This document shows positions 26,750 through 32,886 of a stretch of DNA of 32,886 nucleotides, one piece after another; position 1 is the first letter of the stretch; every line of letters starts with the position of its first letter. The notes beneath the pieces were generated by a model. The model saw nothing but the letters and a program-made list of their open reading frames with translations. It did no database searches and had not been told where the DNA came from. The DNA lies in NCBI GenBank assembly GCA_031281225.1, contig JAITFQ010000009.1:1-32886 (forward strand). The letters run 5' to 3'. The DNA is from Chitinispirillales bacterium (lineage in GTDB: Bacteria; Fibrobacterota; Chitinivibrionia; Chitinivibrionales; Chitinispirillaceae). The translations under genes were made by a program, and so were the position numbers.

Positions 26750-27652
26750 TTATATCATTCTCAGGATGTCATCGACCGTGAGTCCTGTAAGCTTTGCTAT
26801 TGTATCAACATCCGCCCCATTGGCTCTCATGGTTTGCACCATTTCCATCCTGCCTCTCTCCATTCCCTCCTCCCTACCCTCCTCCTTTGCCACCTTTACA
26901 GCAATGTCCAGATTCCATTCTCTCGTCAACATATTAAAAACCTCCTTTTTATGGGTATCTAAAAAGTTTTTAAGGATATTATGTTCGATACAGTATTCTA
27001 TTGCACGCGCCATCGCTTCTTCGGGACACATGGCCTTTTCGTATTCGCGGATTTTCGCGATAAACGTTTCGTAGCCATCAAGCGTGGGGCTGCGTTTGGC
27101 CATTTCTATGTTGCGGCCTTTGTTTATGTTGTACACCCGCACGGTAAGTTCAAGGTCTATACGGTTCTCGCCCTCATGTTCGATGAACATGTCGGAGAGT
27201 TTCAAAACGCGCATATCCTCCGGCATATCCTCAACCCCGTTGTACAGGACTATAAACTCAGGGCGCGGGATCGGTATCCTTTTACGGCGGTATTCATCGT
27301 GGTCTTTGCTGTGCCAGTTATAGATCGCTGCTATGAAAAACAGCATTCGGTACGGCATGTTTTCATTAATCGTCGACTGGTGCTCAATTAGAACCACGAG
27401 TTTGCCGTCTATCTCAAAGGACAAGTCGTTAACACGGCTTGTGGTGAGCAAATTATCAAGTTTTATGAGTTTTACTTCTGTATCGGCGCTGTAATTTGAC
27501 TCCGTAATGCTGTTATATAGCTCTATTGGCAGCCCCGGCTGGCTGAACAATAGCCCAAAAACCGAGTCTTTATGCTCGCGGTTCGCGGTCGGGTTGACCA
27601 TTATGTCTGTGTTTGTCGTGTCCATTTGATTATGAATATATATCCCGCGCAT
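26750..27652 (-). CDS. Rpn-like PD-(D/E)XK nuclease family protein
   Basis: 300 aa. It matches the Rpn / PDDEXK-transposase-like family: NREHKDSVFGLLFSQPGLPIELYNSI near the N-terminus, the nuclease core DLSFEIDGKLVVLIEHQST (D, then E-x-Q in the usual place of E-x-K), the conserved PEFIVLYNG strand, and a charged C-terminal tail GREEGMERGRMEMVQTMRANG ending in a small helix-turn-helix-like segment (VDTIAKLTGLTVDDILRMI). Rpn proteins in E. coli are DNA endonucleases linked to recombination-promoted transfer and phage defence; many relatives are multicopy. The start is uncertain: ATG at 27652, 27625 or 27601 are all possible, none with a good ribosome site, and homology would favour one of the later two. 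No transposon ends are seen. Confidence 0.88.
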   Translation of the reverse strand: MRGIYIHNQMDTTNTDIMVNPTANREHKDSVFGLLFSQPGLPIELYNSITESNYSADTEVKLIKLDNLLTTSRVNDLSFEIDGKLVVLIEHQSTINENMPYRMLFFIAAIYNWHSKDHDEYRRKRIPIPRPEFIVLYNGVEDMPEDMRVLKLSDMFIEHEGENRIDLELTVRVYNINKGRNIEMAKRSPTLDGYETFIAKIREYEKAMCPEEAMARAIEYCIEHNILKNFLDTHKKEVFNMLTREWNLDIAVKVAKEEGREEGMERGRMEMVQTMRANGADVDTIAKLTGLTVDDILRMI

Positions 27653-28102
27653 TCAAAAAACAATTTTTATGCTGCAAATGTTAGTTCAGGAAGCCACTAC
27701 CGGACGACTTCAAAGGTCTCATACGCTGTTTGAACTCAAATGATGTTCGATACCTGCTTGTCGGCGGGTGGGCTGTTGGGATGTACGGAAGCCCGCGGCT
27801 ACGTTCCCCATCCTACCCCCATTACCCAATTCCTGACCATTTCGGTACTTAATAGCTTCCCTATCACCCGGTATCGGGAATCGTTCAGCGGGTTTCTGCC
27901 TTCGAGCGGCTATGAGAATGATGGTGTGCGGTCTCATACTATTAAAGATAATTTAATGATTTGAAGATGGCAAGAGGTTTGAGCGCGTTGATTATTTTAA
28001 AAAAAAGTAACACTTTTGTATTCGAAATGGATTATATTAATATATAGGGGATTAAAATATCAATCCCTACAAATAAATCTATTTTAATGAAGGAGTAGTG
28101 TT
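27653..28102. other. Gene-free region with a possible structured RNA or small mobile element
   Basis: No supportable protein gene. Bases 27715-27939 are GC-rich compared with the AT-rich flanks and are bounded by identical 10-mers GGTCTCATAC (27715-27724 and 27930-27939). Inside are potential stems GTGGGCT/AGCCCGC (near 27768-27795) and CCCG-GTAT-CGGG (near 27870), and at the right edge TATGAGA (27911-27917) pairs exactly with TCTCATA (27932-27938). From 27960 to 28088 it is AT-rich leader to the lipoprotein gene, with weak promoter-like words (TTGTAT near 28016). Confidence 0.35.
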
Positions 28103-28720
28103 ATGGGGAAGTTTTTGACACAAACGGCCGTTGCGCTTTTCGTGATGGTGGCCGTTATGCAGTTTGTTGGCTGCATAGGGGACAATCCGTTCGGCATTGT
28201 TGACGGGAAAACAACCGAGGGTGATAACGGCAAGGACGGCGGCGAAAAAGAGCCGGTAGTAATCGACCCTGTCTGTGACGACAGCAAGACCGCCATAAAC
28301 GCCCAGTATGTACGAGCAGAGTATTTTTACAGCGACGAGTGGCCGCCAAGCATTCCCATCACTATCATACCTTCAAGGAGTGAACTTGAAGAACATTACG
28401 AACAGCACAGGAGGCGTGTATTTAACGGGCGCGGCGACCTGTTGCCGGATGAAAACTTCCTGAACGCGATTAAAGGGTACACCGACGACTATTTTGCCGA
28501 CAATTATCTTGTAATCGTCGGGCTTACGGAAGGCAGCGGTTCCATCAGGCATGAAGTGGAAAAGATCTGTAAAAACGGCGAGATTGTTATCAACCGATTG
28601 ATACCCGAAATCGGTACCGCCGACATGGCGTCATGGAGTATAATAATTGAACGTAATAACTGTTTTCAGGTGGAACAATTTCATGTGACGCTCGTTTCAA
28701 TTTCATGTTACACCCATTGA
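28103..28720 (+). CDS. Lipoprotein, possible PrcB-like domain
   Basis: 205 aa. A signal peptide ends in a lipobox (MQFVGC, Cys about 24), so it should be lipidated and anchored in the inner or outer membrane facing the periplasm. A charged, Gly-rich linker (IVDGKTTEGDNGKDGGEKE) follows. The C-terminal part (about 135-205: DDYFADNYLVIVGLTEGSGS, EVEKICKNGEIVINRLIP, WSIIIERNNC, VEQFHVTLVS) has the strand pattern of PrcB C-terminal/protease-complex subunit domains, which is a tentative match. An excellent ribosome site (AAGGAG, 28090-28095, 7-base spacing) fixes the start. The gene stands alone, converging on mnmE. Confidence 0.82.
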   Translation: MGKFLTQTAVALFVMVAVMQFVGCIGDNPFGIVDGKTTEGDNGKDGGEKEPVVIDPVCDDSKTAINAQYVRAEYFYSDEWPPSIPITIIPSRSELEEHYEQHRRRVFNGRGDLLPDENFLNAIKGYTDDYFADNYLVIVGLTEGSGSIRHEVEKICKNGEIVINRLIPEIGTADMASWSIIIERNNCFQVEQFHVTLVSISCYTH

Positions 28721-28761
28721 CATCGAGATTTGGCGTTGATGTTTATGTTTTGATTTTAAAC

Positions 28762-28780
28762 GGGCGAACAGTGTTCGCCC
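28762..28780. repeat. Palindrome between converging genes
   Basis: GGGCGAAC (28762-28769) and GTTCGCCC (28773-28780) form a perfect 8-bp stem with a 3-base loop directly before the mnmE stop. It is followed by CTAC, as is the palindrome at 7369-7387. It could help end transcription in both directions, but no T-run follows on either strand. Confidence 0.5.
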
Positions 28781-30193
28781 CTACTTTCCTATACAAAATT
28801 TACCAAAAACGCTGTCCAAAACCTCATCCCCCGTGACGTGCCCGGAAAATTCCGCGAGGCGTTCCAATGACGCTTTCAGATAATGCGCCGCGACCTCTTC
28901 CCGGTTAAAATTTTCGATGGAATCACGCAAGTCGTTGATTATTAAGGCGGTAATGGCGCGGTGACGGTCGTTTATGGCGATTTCGGGGGAGGGGAGGGTG
29001 TCTATGATTTCACGGATAGCGGCGCTTATTTTGTCGAATAATTTATTGGTGTTAATTTTTTCTGTCAGGCTCGCTTCTATGTATTCTAACGAATGCTGTT
29101 CGCAAAACCGCGTTTTTTCGGCTGGCGCGGCGAGGTCTATTTTATTGACGACAATAATGACGGGCGCCGCGTTATCCTGCCCGATAATGTCAATAACGGC
29201 TTCGCGCTCGCCATCCCCAAACGGCGCGTCCGCGGAGGTCACCCACAGGACAAGGTGTGCGTCCCCAATGGCGGACATTGTCCGCTCAATCCCAAAACGC
29301 TCAACTGCGTCGTCGGTATCGCGGATACCGGCGCTGTCAAATAATTTCACCGTGACGCCGTCAAAAACTATCCGCTCCGAAACAATGTCCCGCGTTGTCC
29401 CCGGGCGGTCGTGGACTATCGATCTGTCGTACCCCAGTATCTCGTTGAATAGACTGGACTTTCCGGCGTTTGGCGGGCCGGCGAGGGCGACGATTACGCC
29501 GTCGTCAAACGCCCTGACCCGGTCGCCGCGGCGCAGTTCATCCTCCAATTCCCGCACAATCAGCCCCAGCCCGCGCCTGTTCGCGTCCGCCCGCCCCTCC
29601 CCCAATTCGGCAACGTCGTCGTCCTCGCCAAACTCAATCCGGCTCTCGACATCCGACAGTATGTCAATGATCCGGTGTTTCAGTTTCTCTAACAATTCCA
29701 ACTGCTTACCCTGATACGCCAACTGCGCGGATTTCAGATGTTTTTCTGTTTGGCAGTCTATCAATCCGGCGATGCTCTCGGCTTTGAGCAGGTCCATTTT
29801 CCCGTTCAAAAACGCCCTGCGTGAAAACTCACCCCGGCCGGCCGGCCGCGCGCCCCCGTAAAACAGCCTGTCCAAAATCTTTTGCGGGACGACCGCCCCC
29901 CCATGGCAGAAAATCTCCACCATATCCTCACCGGTGAAAGAGCGCGGGGCCGCGTATTTTATGGCGGTCACCTCATCAATGATTTTTAAGCTGCCGGTTT
30001 TCGTATCGTTATCAGCGTCAATCACCGTATAAACACCAATTTTACGGGCAGATTCCCGGTCGAATTTCTCTTTTTCAGCGATTACAGAGACAAACAACTC
30101 ATGCACGCCATCCCCGGAGAGGCGGATAGCGGCCAAGGCGCCGCGGCCGGGGGGGGTGGAGAGGGTGGCGATGGGGGGGGATTGTGTACTCAT
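28781..30193 (-). CDS. mnmE: tRNA modification GTPase MnmE
   Basis: 470 aa from the ATG at 30193. With MnmG it installs the 5-carboxymethylaminomethyl group on wobble uridine 34 of several tRNAs. Seen: N-terminal formyl-THF-binding fold (PIATLSTPPGRGALAAIRLSG, FTGEDMVEIFCHGG, GEFSRRAFLNGKMDLLKAE), the G domain with P-loop GPPNAGKSS (about 236-244), PGTTRD, DSAGIRD (usually DTAGxR) and NKID, and the C-terminal CIGK (FGKFCIGK) that carries the catalytic cysteine. The start overlaps the PIN toxin stop as TGATG, so it is translationally coupled to the toxin-antitoxin genes. Two runs of 8 G (30149-30156, 30173-30180) fall in the first 15 codons. Codons for GVHELFVSVIAEK are duplicated at the end of the neighbouring ATPase gene. 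Confidence 0.97.
   Translation of the reverse strand: MSTQSPPIATLSTPPGRGALAAIRLSGDGVHELFVSVIAEKEKFDRESARKIGVYTVIDADNDTKTGSLKIIDEVTAIKYAAPRSFTGEDMVEIFCHGGAVVPQKILDRLFYGGARPAGRGEFSRRAFLNGKMDLLKAESIAGLIDCQTEKHLKSAQLAYQGKQLELLEKLKHRIIDILSDVESRIEFGEDDDVAELGEGRADANRRGLGLIVRELEDELRRGDRVRAFDDGVIVALAGPPNAGKSSLFNEILGYDRSIVHDRPGTTRDIVSERIVFDGVTVKLFDSAGIRDTDDAVERFGIERTMSAIGDAHLVLWVTSADAPFGDGEREAVIDIIGQDNAAPVIIVVNKIDLAAPAEKTRFCEQHSLEYIEASLTEKINTNKLFDKISAAIREIIDTLPSPEIAINDRHRAITALIINDLRDSIENFNREEVAAHYLKASLERLAEFSGHVTGDEVLDSVFGKFCIGK
30070..30110 (-). repeat. 41-bp direct repeat, copy in mnmE
   Basis: Encodes GVHELFVSVIAEK inside the N-terminal domain of MnmE, where it is part of a full-length, in-frame family member, so this is probably the source copy. 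It matches 30995-31035 at 38 of 41 bases. Confidence 0.9.
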
Positions 30194-30591
30194 CAAATTA
30201 CTTTTATTAACCTGTCAATAAATTCTTTGGGTGAGATTATTCTGTGATCGTCAGGGAAATGCCTCATGTTTCCGGTTACTAGATAATGGGCTTCCCCGGA
30301 TTTATAAACTTCGTAAAACACTTTATCGTCCTCATCGTCAAAATTCACATTTAAAATATCCGCATTTATAAATTCCCCGCTATGTCTGACGTAATCTATA
30401 AAACCGCTTACCGCTTCCGTACTAAAAACAAATTTACGCCTTGAAAGTACATCCATATATTCAAAAAGAATTCTATTGTCGTACAGTATTTTTATCCCTC
30501 CATTCAAAATCAACGATAACACCTTTGCAGGGAATCCATTTACATTTATTAACGCAGAGACAATAACATTTGTATCAACCACGACTCTCAT
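30193..30591 (-). CDS. PIN-domain toxin (putative RNase, COG1569-type)
   Basis: 132 aa from MRVVVDTNVIVSAL. A longer frame to 30612 adds 7 residues, but GGA lies just before the 30591 ATG and the family begins at this point. PIN signatures: Asp in VVDTNVIVSAL, Glu in YDNRILFEYMDVL, and the acidic pair DDEDDKVFYEV followed by LVTGNMRHFP. PIN toxins are Mg-dependent ribonucleases restrained by a partner antitoxin. It overlaps the antitoxin gene by 17 bases and its TGA overlaps the mnmE ATG, giving a fully coupled three-gene chain. Confidence 0.9.
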   Translation of the reverse strand: MRVVVDTNVIVSALINVNGFPAKVLSLILNGGIKILYDNRILFEYMDVLSRRKFVFSTEAVSGFIDYVRHSGEFINADILNVNFDDEDDKVFYEVYKSGEAHYLVTGNMRHFPDDHRIISPKEFIDRLIKVI

Positions 30592-30874
30592 TTTTCCTGG
30601 CTTCCCTAACATCCTTGATTGTTAAATTTATTTCTTCAAGCGTCATCTTGTCGTTACCCAGGGCAAGAGAGGTTTCTTGCATTTTTCTCACGGCATTTAT
30701 TGCTTTCGCTCTTCTGACTGCGGAAACAGTATCTTCAAACGTTTCATCGTTTAGTGAGGTCAGCATAGCTACAGGTTTCCCATTGTTTGTCACAATCAGC
30801 TCACTCTCGGACGGCAACGTATTCCATATACTGGACGGGAAAATCCTGAAATCTTCTACTGTAACGAATTTCAT
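30575..30874 (-). CDS. Phd/YefM-type antitoxin
   Basis: 99 aa starting MKFVTVEDFRIFPSSIW. A strong GGAGG, 7 bases upstream, selects this ATG over the one at 30907. The N-terminal part has the Phd/YefM DNA-binding pattern (LPSESELIVTNNGKPVAMLTSL). The C-terminal part is charged and helical (VRRAKAINAVRKMQETSLAL, TIKDVREARK), as expected for the segment that wraps the toxin. It probably neutralises the overlapping PIN toxin and represses the shared promoter. Confidence 0.88.
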   Translation of the reverse strand: MKFVTVEDFRIFPSSIWNTLPSESELIVTNNGKPVAMLTSLNDETFEDTVSAVRRAKAINAVRKMQETSLALGNDKMTLEEINLTIKDVREARKNESRG

Positions 30875-30912
30875 TAAGTGTCCTCCTGTATCTATGAAAT
30901 CCCACAAGCCAT

Positions 30913-30942
30913 AAAATACTTTATATCGCCCACAAATGTCAA
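30913..30942 (-). promoter_or_regulatory. Promoter of the antitoxin-toxin-mnmE operon
   Basis: On the minus strand TTGACA (30942-30937) and TATTTT (30918-30913) are 18 bp apart, about 39 bases before the antitoxin ATG. The -35 is consensus. No obvious palindromic operator overlaps it. Confidence 0.6.
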
Positions 30943-30986
30943 TATTTATTAAAAATTAACCTATCCTACCCCGCGTAACCCGATTT

Positions 30987-32336
30987 CTACCCACCTTTTT
31001 CAGCTATTACGGAGACAAATAACTCATGCACGCCAGCAGGCGCGATAAATAATGCCATATATAGCGGCAGCGTCACTTTGTTTTCCGTAAAACCCGCGTT
31101 GCCGGCTATGAGTTTAATTCCGAACGGCGGTGCGAATTCCTCTAAAAATCTATTCAGGGAAACGGTTGCGTTGTTGCCGGATTTTACTTCTACGGGGATG
31201 ATGTCGGTTTCCTTAGTGAGCAAAAATTCTATTTCCTGCGCGTTGTTTTCCGGCTTGTAGAAGTATAGCGGAATATTTTTTTTGACGAAGATGTCGGCGA
31301 TTAAATTTTCATAAATTCCGCCTTTCGCGTGGCCGGCAAGGGTGTTTTTGATGATTGCCTGTTTCATCTCGAAGCCGTACATGGCGGTTAGCATTCCGAT
31401 ATCCATCAAGTAAACCTTAAACCAGTTTTTTTTGGAATAGGCGACTATCGGGAATTGCGGCGTGGAGACGTTTACGCAAAATTTTATGAGGCCGGCGTCT
31501 CTGAGCCATTCGAGCGAGTTTTCGTATTTTCGCGCGGAGCCGCCTTTTTCTATTACTGAAAATTGAAATTTTTTATTTTCTTTAGCGAGTTGATTCGGAA
31601 TGGATAAAAAGGCGTTTCGCGCTTTTGGTTTTTCCGCAGCGGAGGCGTATTTGGCTATGTCGTCCAAGTAGCTGCTTAATATTTTTTGTTGCAATTCATG
31701 AACTTTCACGAAATTTCCGGTTTCGACAAAAGTTTTAACAACCGCCGGCATCCCGCCGACAACCATGTATTCTCTAAGATATTTAAACATGGTTTCGTTT
31801 ACGTCGTCAGGGATTTTCTTTTTTTCCGAATAAAACCCCTTAATGTACTCTATTGCGTCTTTGTTTACCCCTTTCGCCCATAAAAACTCCTCAAAGTCCA
31901 TAGAAAACATCTCTACTTGATATTCGTATCCAACAGGGATTGAAGCAATCTCCTTATATGCGACACCTAACATTGAACCGGAGGCAATGCAGTCGAATCC
32001 AGAGCCTTGCGCCAAAAATTTTAACGCGGTTCTCGCTTGCGGGCATTCCTGAATCTCGTCTAAAAACAAAAGTGTATGATTTTCTATAAAATTGAACTCC
32101 GGCAAATGAATGGATAACTTTTGCAATATATCCTTTGCCGATAATCCGCCGGCGAAAATTTCCTTATGCTCAGGTCTCTCAAAAAAATTCAGGCTTATGA
32201 CGCTTTCATAGTGCTTTTTACCAAAATCCTCTACTATATAGGTCTTCCCAACCTGCCTGGCGCCTTTTACCAGCAGGCATTCTTTCCTGTGGGACTCTTT
32301 CCACTTCAAAAGAAAATCTGTAAACTTTCGTTCCAT
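30987..32336 (-). CDS. AAA ATPase with DUF4143 domain
   Basis: 449 aa. The N-terminal AAA domain has Walker A KGARQVGKTYIV (about 23-34), Walker B LLFLDEIQECPQA, and the sensor-like FDCIASGSMLGVA. The C-terminal DUF4143 region contains SLEWLRDAGLI, KVYLMDIGMLTAMYG, GGIYENLIADI and EIEFLLTKETDIIPVEVKSG, the last matching the nuclease-like E-x-K pattern of this family. Members are multicopy in gut bacteria and of unsettled function, possibly defence or mobile-element linked. The family normally ends soon after LPLYMA; here a tail IAPAGVHELFVSVIAEKGG copied from mnmE is added. No ribosome site is visible and the predicted transcription start is at the ATG, so it may be read from a leaderless mRNA. 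Confidence 0.9.
   Translation of the reverse strand: MERKFTDFLLKWKESHRKECLLVKGARQVGKTYIVEDFGKKHYESVISLNFFERPEHKEIFAGGLSAKDILQKLSIHLPEFNFIENHTLLFLDEIQECPQARTALKFLAQGSGFDCIASGSMLGVAYKEIASIPVGYEYQVEMFSMDFEEFLWAKGVNKDAIEYIKGFYSEKKKIPDDVNETMFKYLREYMVVGGMPAVVKTFVETGNFVKVHELQQKILSSYLDDIAKYASAAEKPKARNAFLSIPNQLAKENKKFQFSVIEKGGSARKYENSLEWLRDAGLIKFCVNVSTPQFPIVAYSKKNWFKVYLMDIGMLTAMYGFEMKQAIIKNTLAGHAKGGIYENLIADIFVKKNIPLYFYKPENNAQEIEFLLTKETDIIPVEVKSGNNATVSLNRFLEEFAPPFGIKLIAGNAGFTENKVTLPLYMALFIAPAGVHELFVSVIAEKGG
30995..31035 (-). repeat. 41-bp direct repeat, copy at the ATPase 3' end
   Basis: In the same orientation and reading frame as the mnmE copy, encoding the last residues (GVHELFVSVIAEK, then GG and stop) of the DUF4143 ATPase. 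The three mismatches are TTG/TTA, TCT/TCC and ATC/ATA, all synonymous. Confidence 0.9.
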
Positions 32337-32343
32337 ACTTAGT

Positions 32344-32372
32344 AATATATATTATTTTCCAAGAAAATGCAA
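32344..32372 (-). promoter_or_regulatory. Promoter of the DUF4143 ATPase
   Basis: On the minus strand TTGCAT (32372-32367) and TATATT (32349-32344) are 17 bp apart. The -10 ends 7 bases before the ATG at 32336, so transcription should start at or next to the start codon. Confidence 0.55.
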
Positions 32373-32387
32373 GCGAAAAATTAAAAT

Positions 32388-32473
32388 TGCATATTTTTGG
32401 ACATTGAATTTTCAAAAACTGCATATTTTTGGACATTGAAAACCACATAAATTGCATATTTTCGGACATTGAA
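32388..32473. repeat. Three iteron-like repeats upstream of the DUF4143 ATPase
   Basis: Three copies of a 21-bp unit, TGCATATTTT then T, T or C, then GGACATTGAA, begin at 32388, 32420 and 32453 (spacing 32 and 33 bp, about three helical turns). Copies 1 and 2 are identical and copy 3 differs at one base; the intervening 11-12 bases are unrelated. They lie directly upstream of the -35 box, on one face of the helix. Confidence 0.9.
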
Positions 32474-32674
32474 ACCTGAAAAAGCGCGAAATTCAACTCT
32501 AATCAGCGATTCGCGCGTTTCGGAAAGGCTCCGAACGTTTCAACCGCCGTTTCCGCGACCTGACAGCCCGAATCGCAGGCCAGCAGAACTCGCGTAAACC
32601 CGGACGGTTGTACCCATCGTCCCATTGCGTCCGTTGGTTTGGACAAATCAGAAAAGTTTTTGACTTTTATATTG
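32474..32674. other. Spacer between iterons and IS5 end, possible gene remnant
   Basis: GC-richer than its flanks. One minus-strand frame stays open (DAMGRWVQPSGFTRVLL, QVAETAVETFGAFP), but it starts inside the insertion sequence and matches nothing I know. It may be the tail of a gene cut by the insertion, or chance. No RNA or promoter is evident. Confidence 0.3.
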
Positions 32675-32886
32675 CTATAGCCTGTTAACACTACAAATCG
32701 CATCCATACTCATTGCCAATAATATAAATCCAGCAAACATGTAATCCAGTTTATCGTATCGCGTAAAAATCCTGCGAAAGCGTTTCAAGCGTCGGAAATA
32801 ACGTTCTATCTCATTACGTTGCTTATACCGCTCTTTATCATAATCCCACGGTTCTTTACGATTCGCTTTGGGGGGAACCACTGGAA
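32675..32886 (-). mobile_element. IS5-family transposase, C-terminal part, cut by window end
   Basis: The open frame runs off the right edge. What remains (about 69 aa) is the C-terminus of a DDE transposase of the IS5 group: VPPKANRKEPWDYDKERYKQ, then NEIERYFRRLKRFRRIFTRYDKL, whose ERYFRRLKRFRR segment holds the catalytic Glu, then MFAGFILLAMSMDAI. The stop is at 32675-32677, followed closely by TAGCCTGTTAACAC on the plus strand, probably the terminal inverted repeat that marks the element's end near 32673-32690. The rest of the transposase and the other end lie outside the window. Such multicopy elements commonly end contigs. Confidence 0.88.

Noticed and set aside
27719-27964. Two short opposing open frames in the intergenic element
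   Set aside because: Neither has a ribosome site or recognisable family. The underlying DNA is better described as a possible structured element.
32388-32473. CRISPR array
   Set aside because: Only three units, 11-12-base gaps instead of spacers of about 30 bases, and no cas genes.
32503-32703. 66-aa minus-strand frame beside the IS5 end
   Set aside because: It starts within the insertion sequence and crosses its border; no family match. Mentioned only as a possible remnant.

Overview
The window reads as a contig from a Gram-negative, probably gut-associated bacterium. Supporting points are an outer-membrane beta-barrel protein, a lipoprotein, very long secreted repeat proteins and a fermentative metabolism. 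The C-terminal secretion-type tail of the giant surface protein, the GLUG and InlB-type repeats, and the mix of Rpn-like nuclease, DUF4143 ATPase and IS5 genes suggest Fibrobacterota (Chitinispirillia/Fibromonadia), with Spirochaetota (Treponema-like) as the alternative. This placement is inference only. The first ~526 bases do not look bacterial and resemble animal (insect) interspersed repeat DNA, which fits a termite or cockroach gut metagenome assembly.

Layout. 1-526: foreign-looking DNA that cuts off a Ser/Thr protein kinase just before its DFG motif. 527-3529 (minus): an operon of a small membrane coiled-coil protein, a double-FHA ABCG-type transporter and the kinase, which looks like a phosphorylation-linked transporter. 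3797-7363 (plus): the chromosome-condensation ATPase SMC. 7577-13475 (plus): a 70-aa protein, a 1440-aa double acyl-CoA dehydratase activase and a transglutaminase-like protein of unknown function. 13500-17867 (minus): PEP carboxylase and L-lactate permease, 12 bp apart. 18047-26199 (minus): three envelope or secreted proteins, namely a CsgG-like/beta-barrel protein, a GLUG-repeat protein and a 1656-aa surface protein built from three ~1074-bp tandem modules. 26750-27652 (minus): an Rpn/PD-(D/E)XK family protein. 28103-28720 (plus): a lipoprotein with a possible PrcB-like domain. 28781-30874 (minus): a Phd-type antitoxin, a PIN toxin and mnmE in an overlapping chain. 30987-32336 (minus): an AAA/DUF4143 ATPase preceded by a clean promoter and three iteron-like repeats. 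32675-end (minus): the C-terminal end of an IS5-family transposase.

Most notable signals: (1) an apparent host/bacterium chimera at the left end; (2) a 41-bp duplication of the 5' part of mnmE forming the C-terminal tail of the neighbouring ATPase, whose three mismatches are all synonymous; (3) three spaced repeats directly upstream of a perfectly spaced, apparently leaderless promoter of the ATPase gene; (4) mosaic, gene-conversion-like exchange between modules of the surface protein, with a 13-G homopolymer upstream of it; (5) the kinase/FHA/ABC transporter operon; (6) the activase/transglutaminase-like pair; (7) a ~225-bp structured intergenic element bounded by 10-bp direct repeats. Both window ends lie in repetitive DNA, as expected where an assembly breaks.
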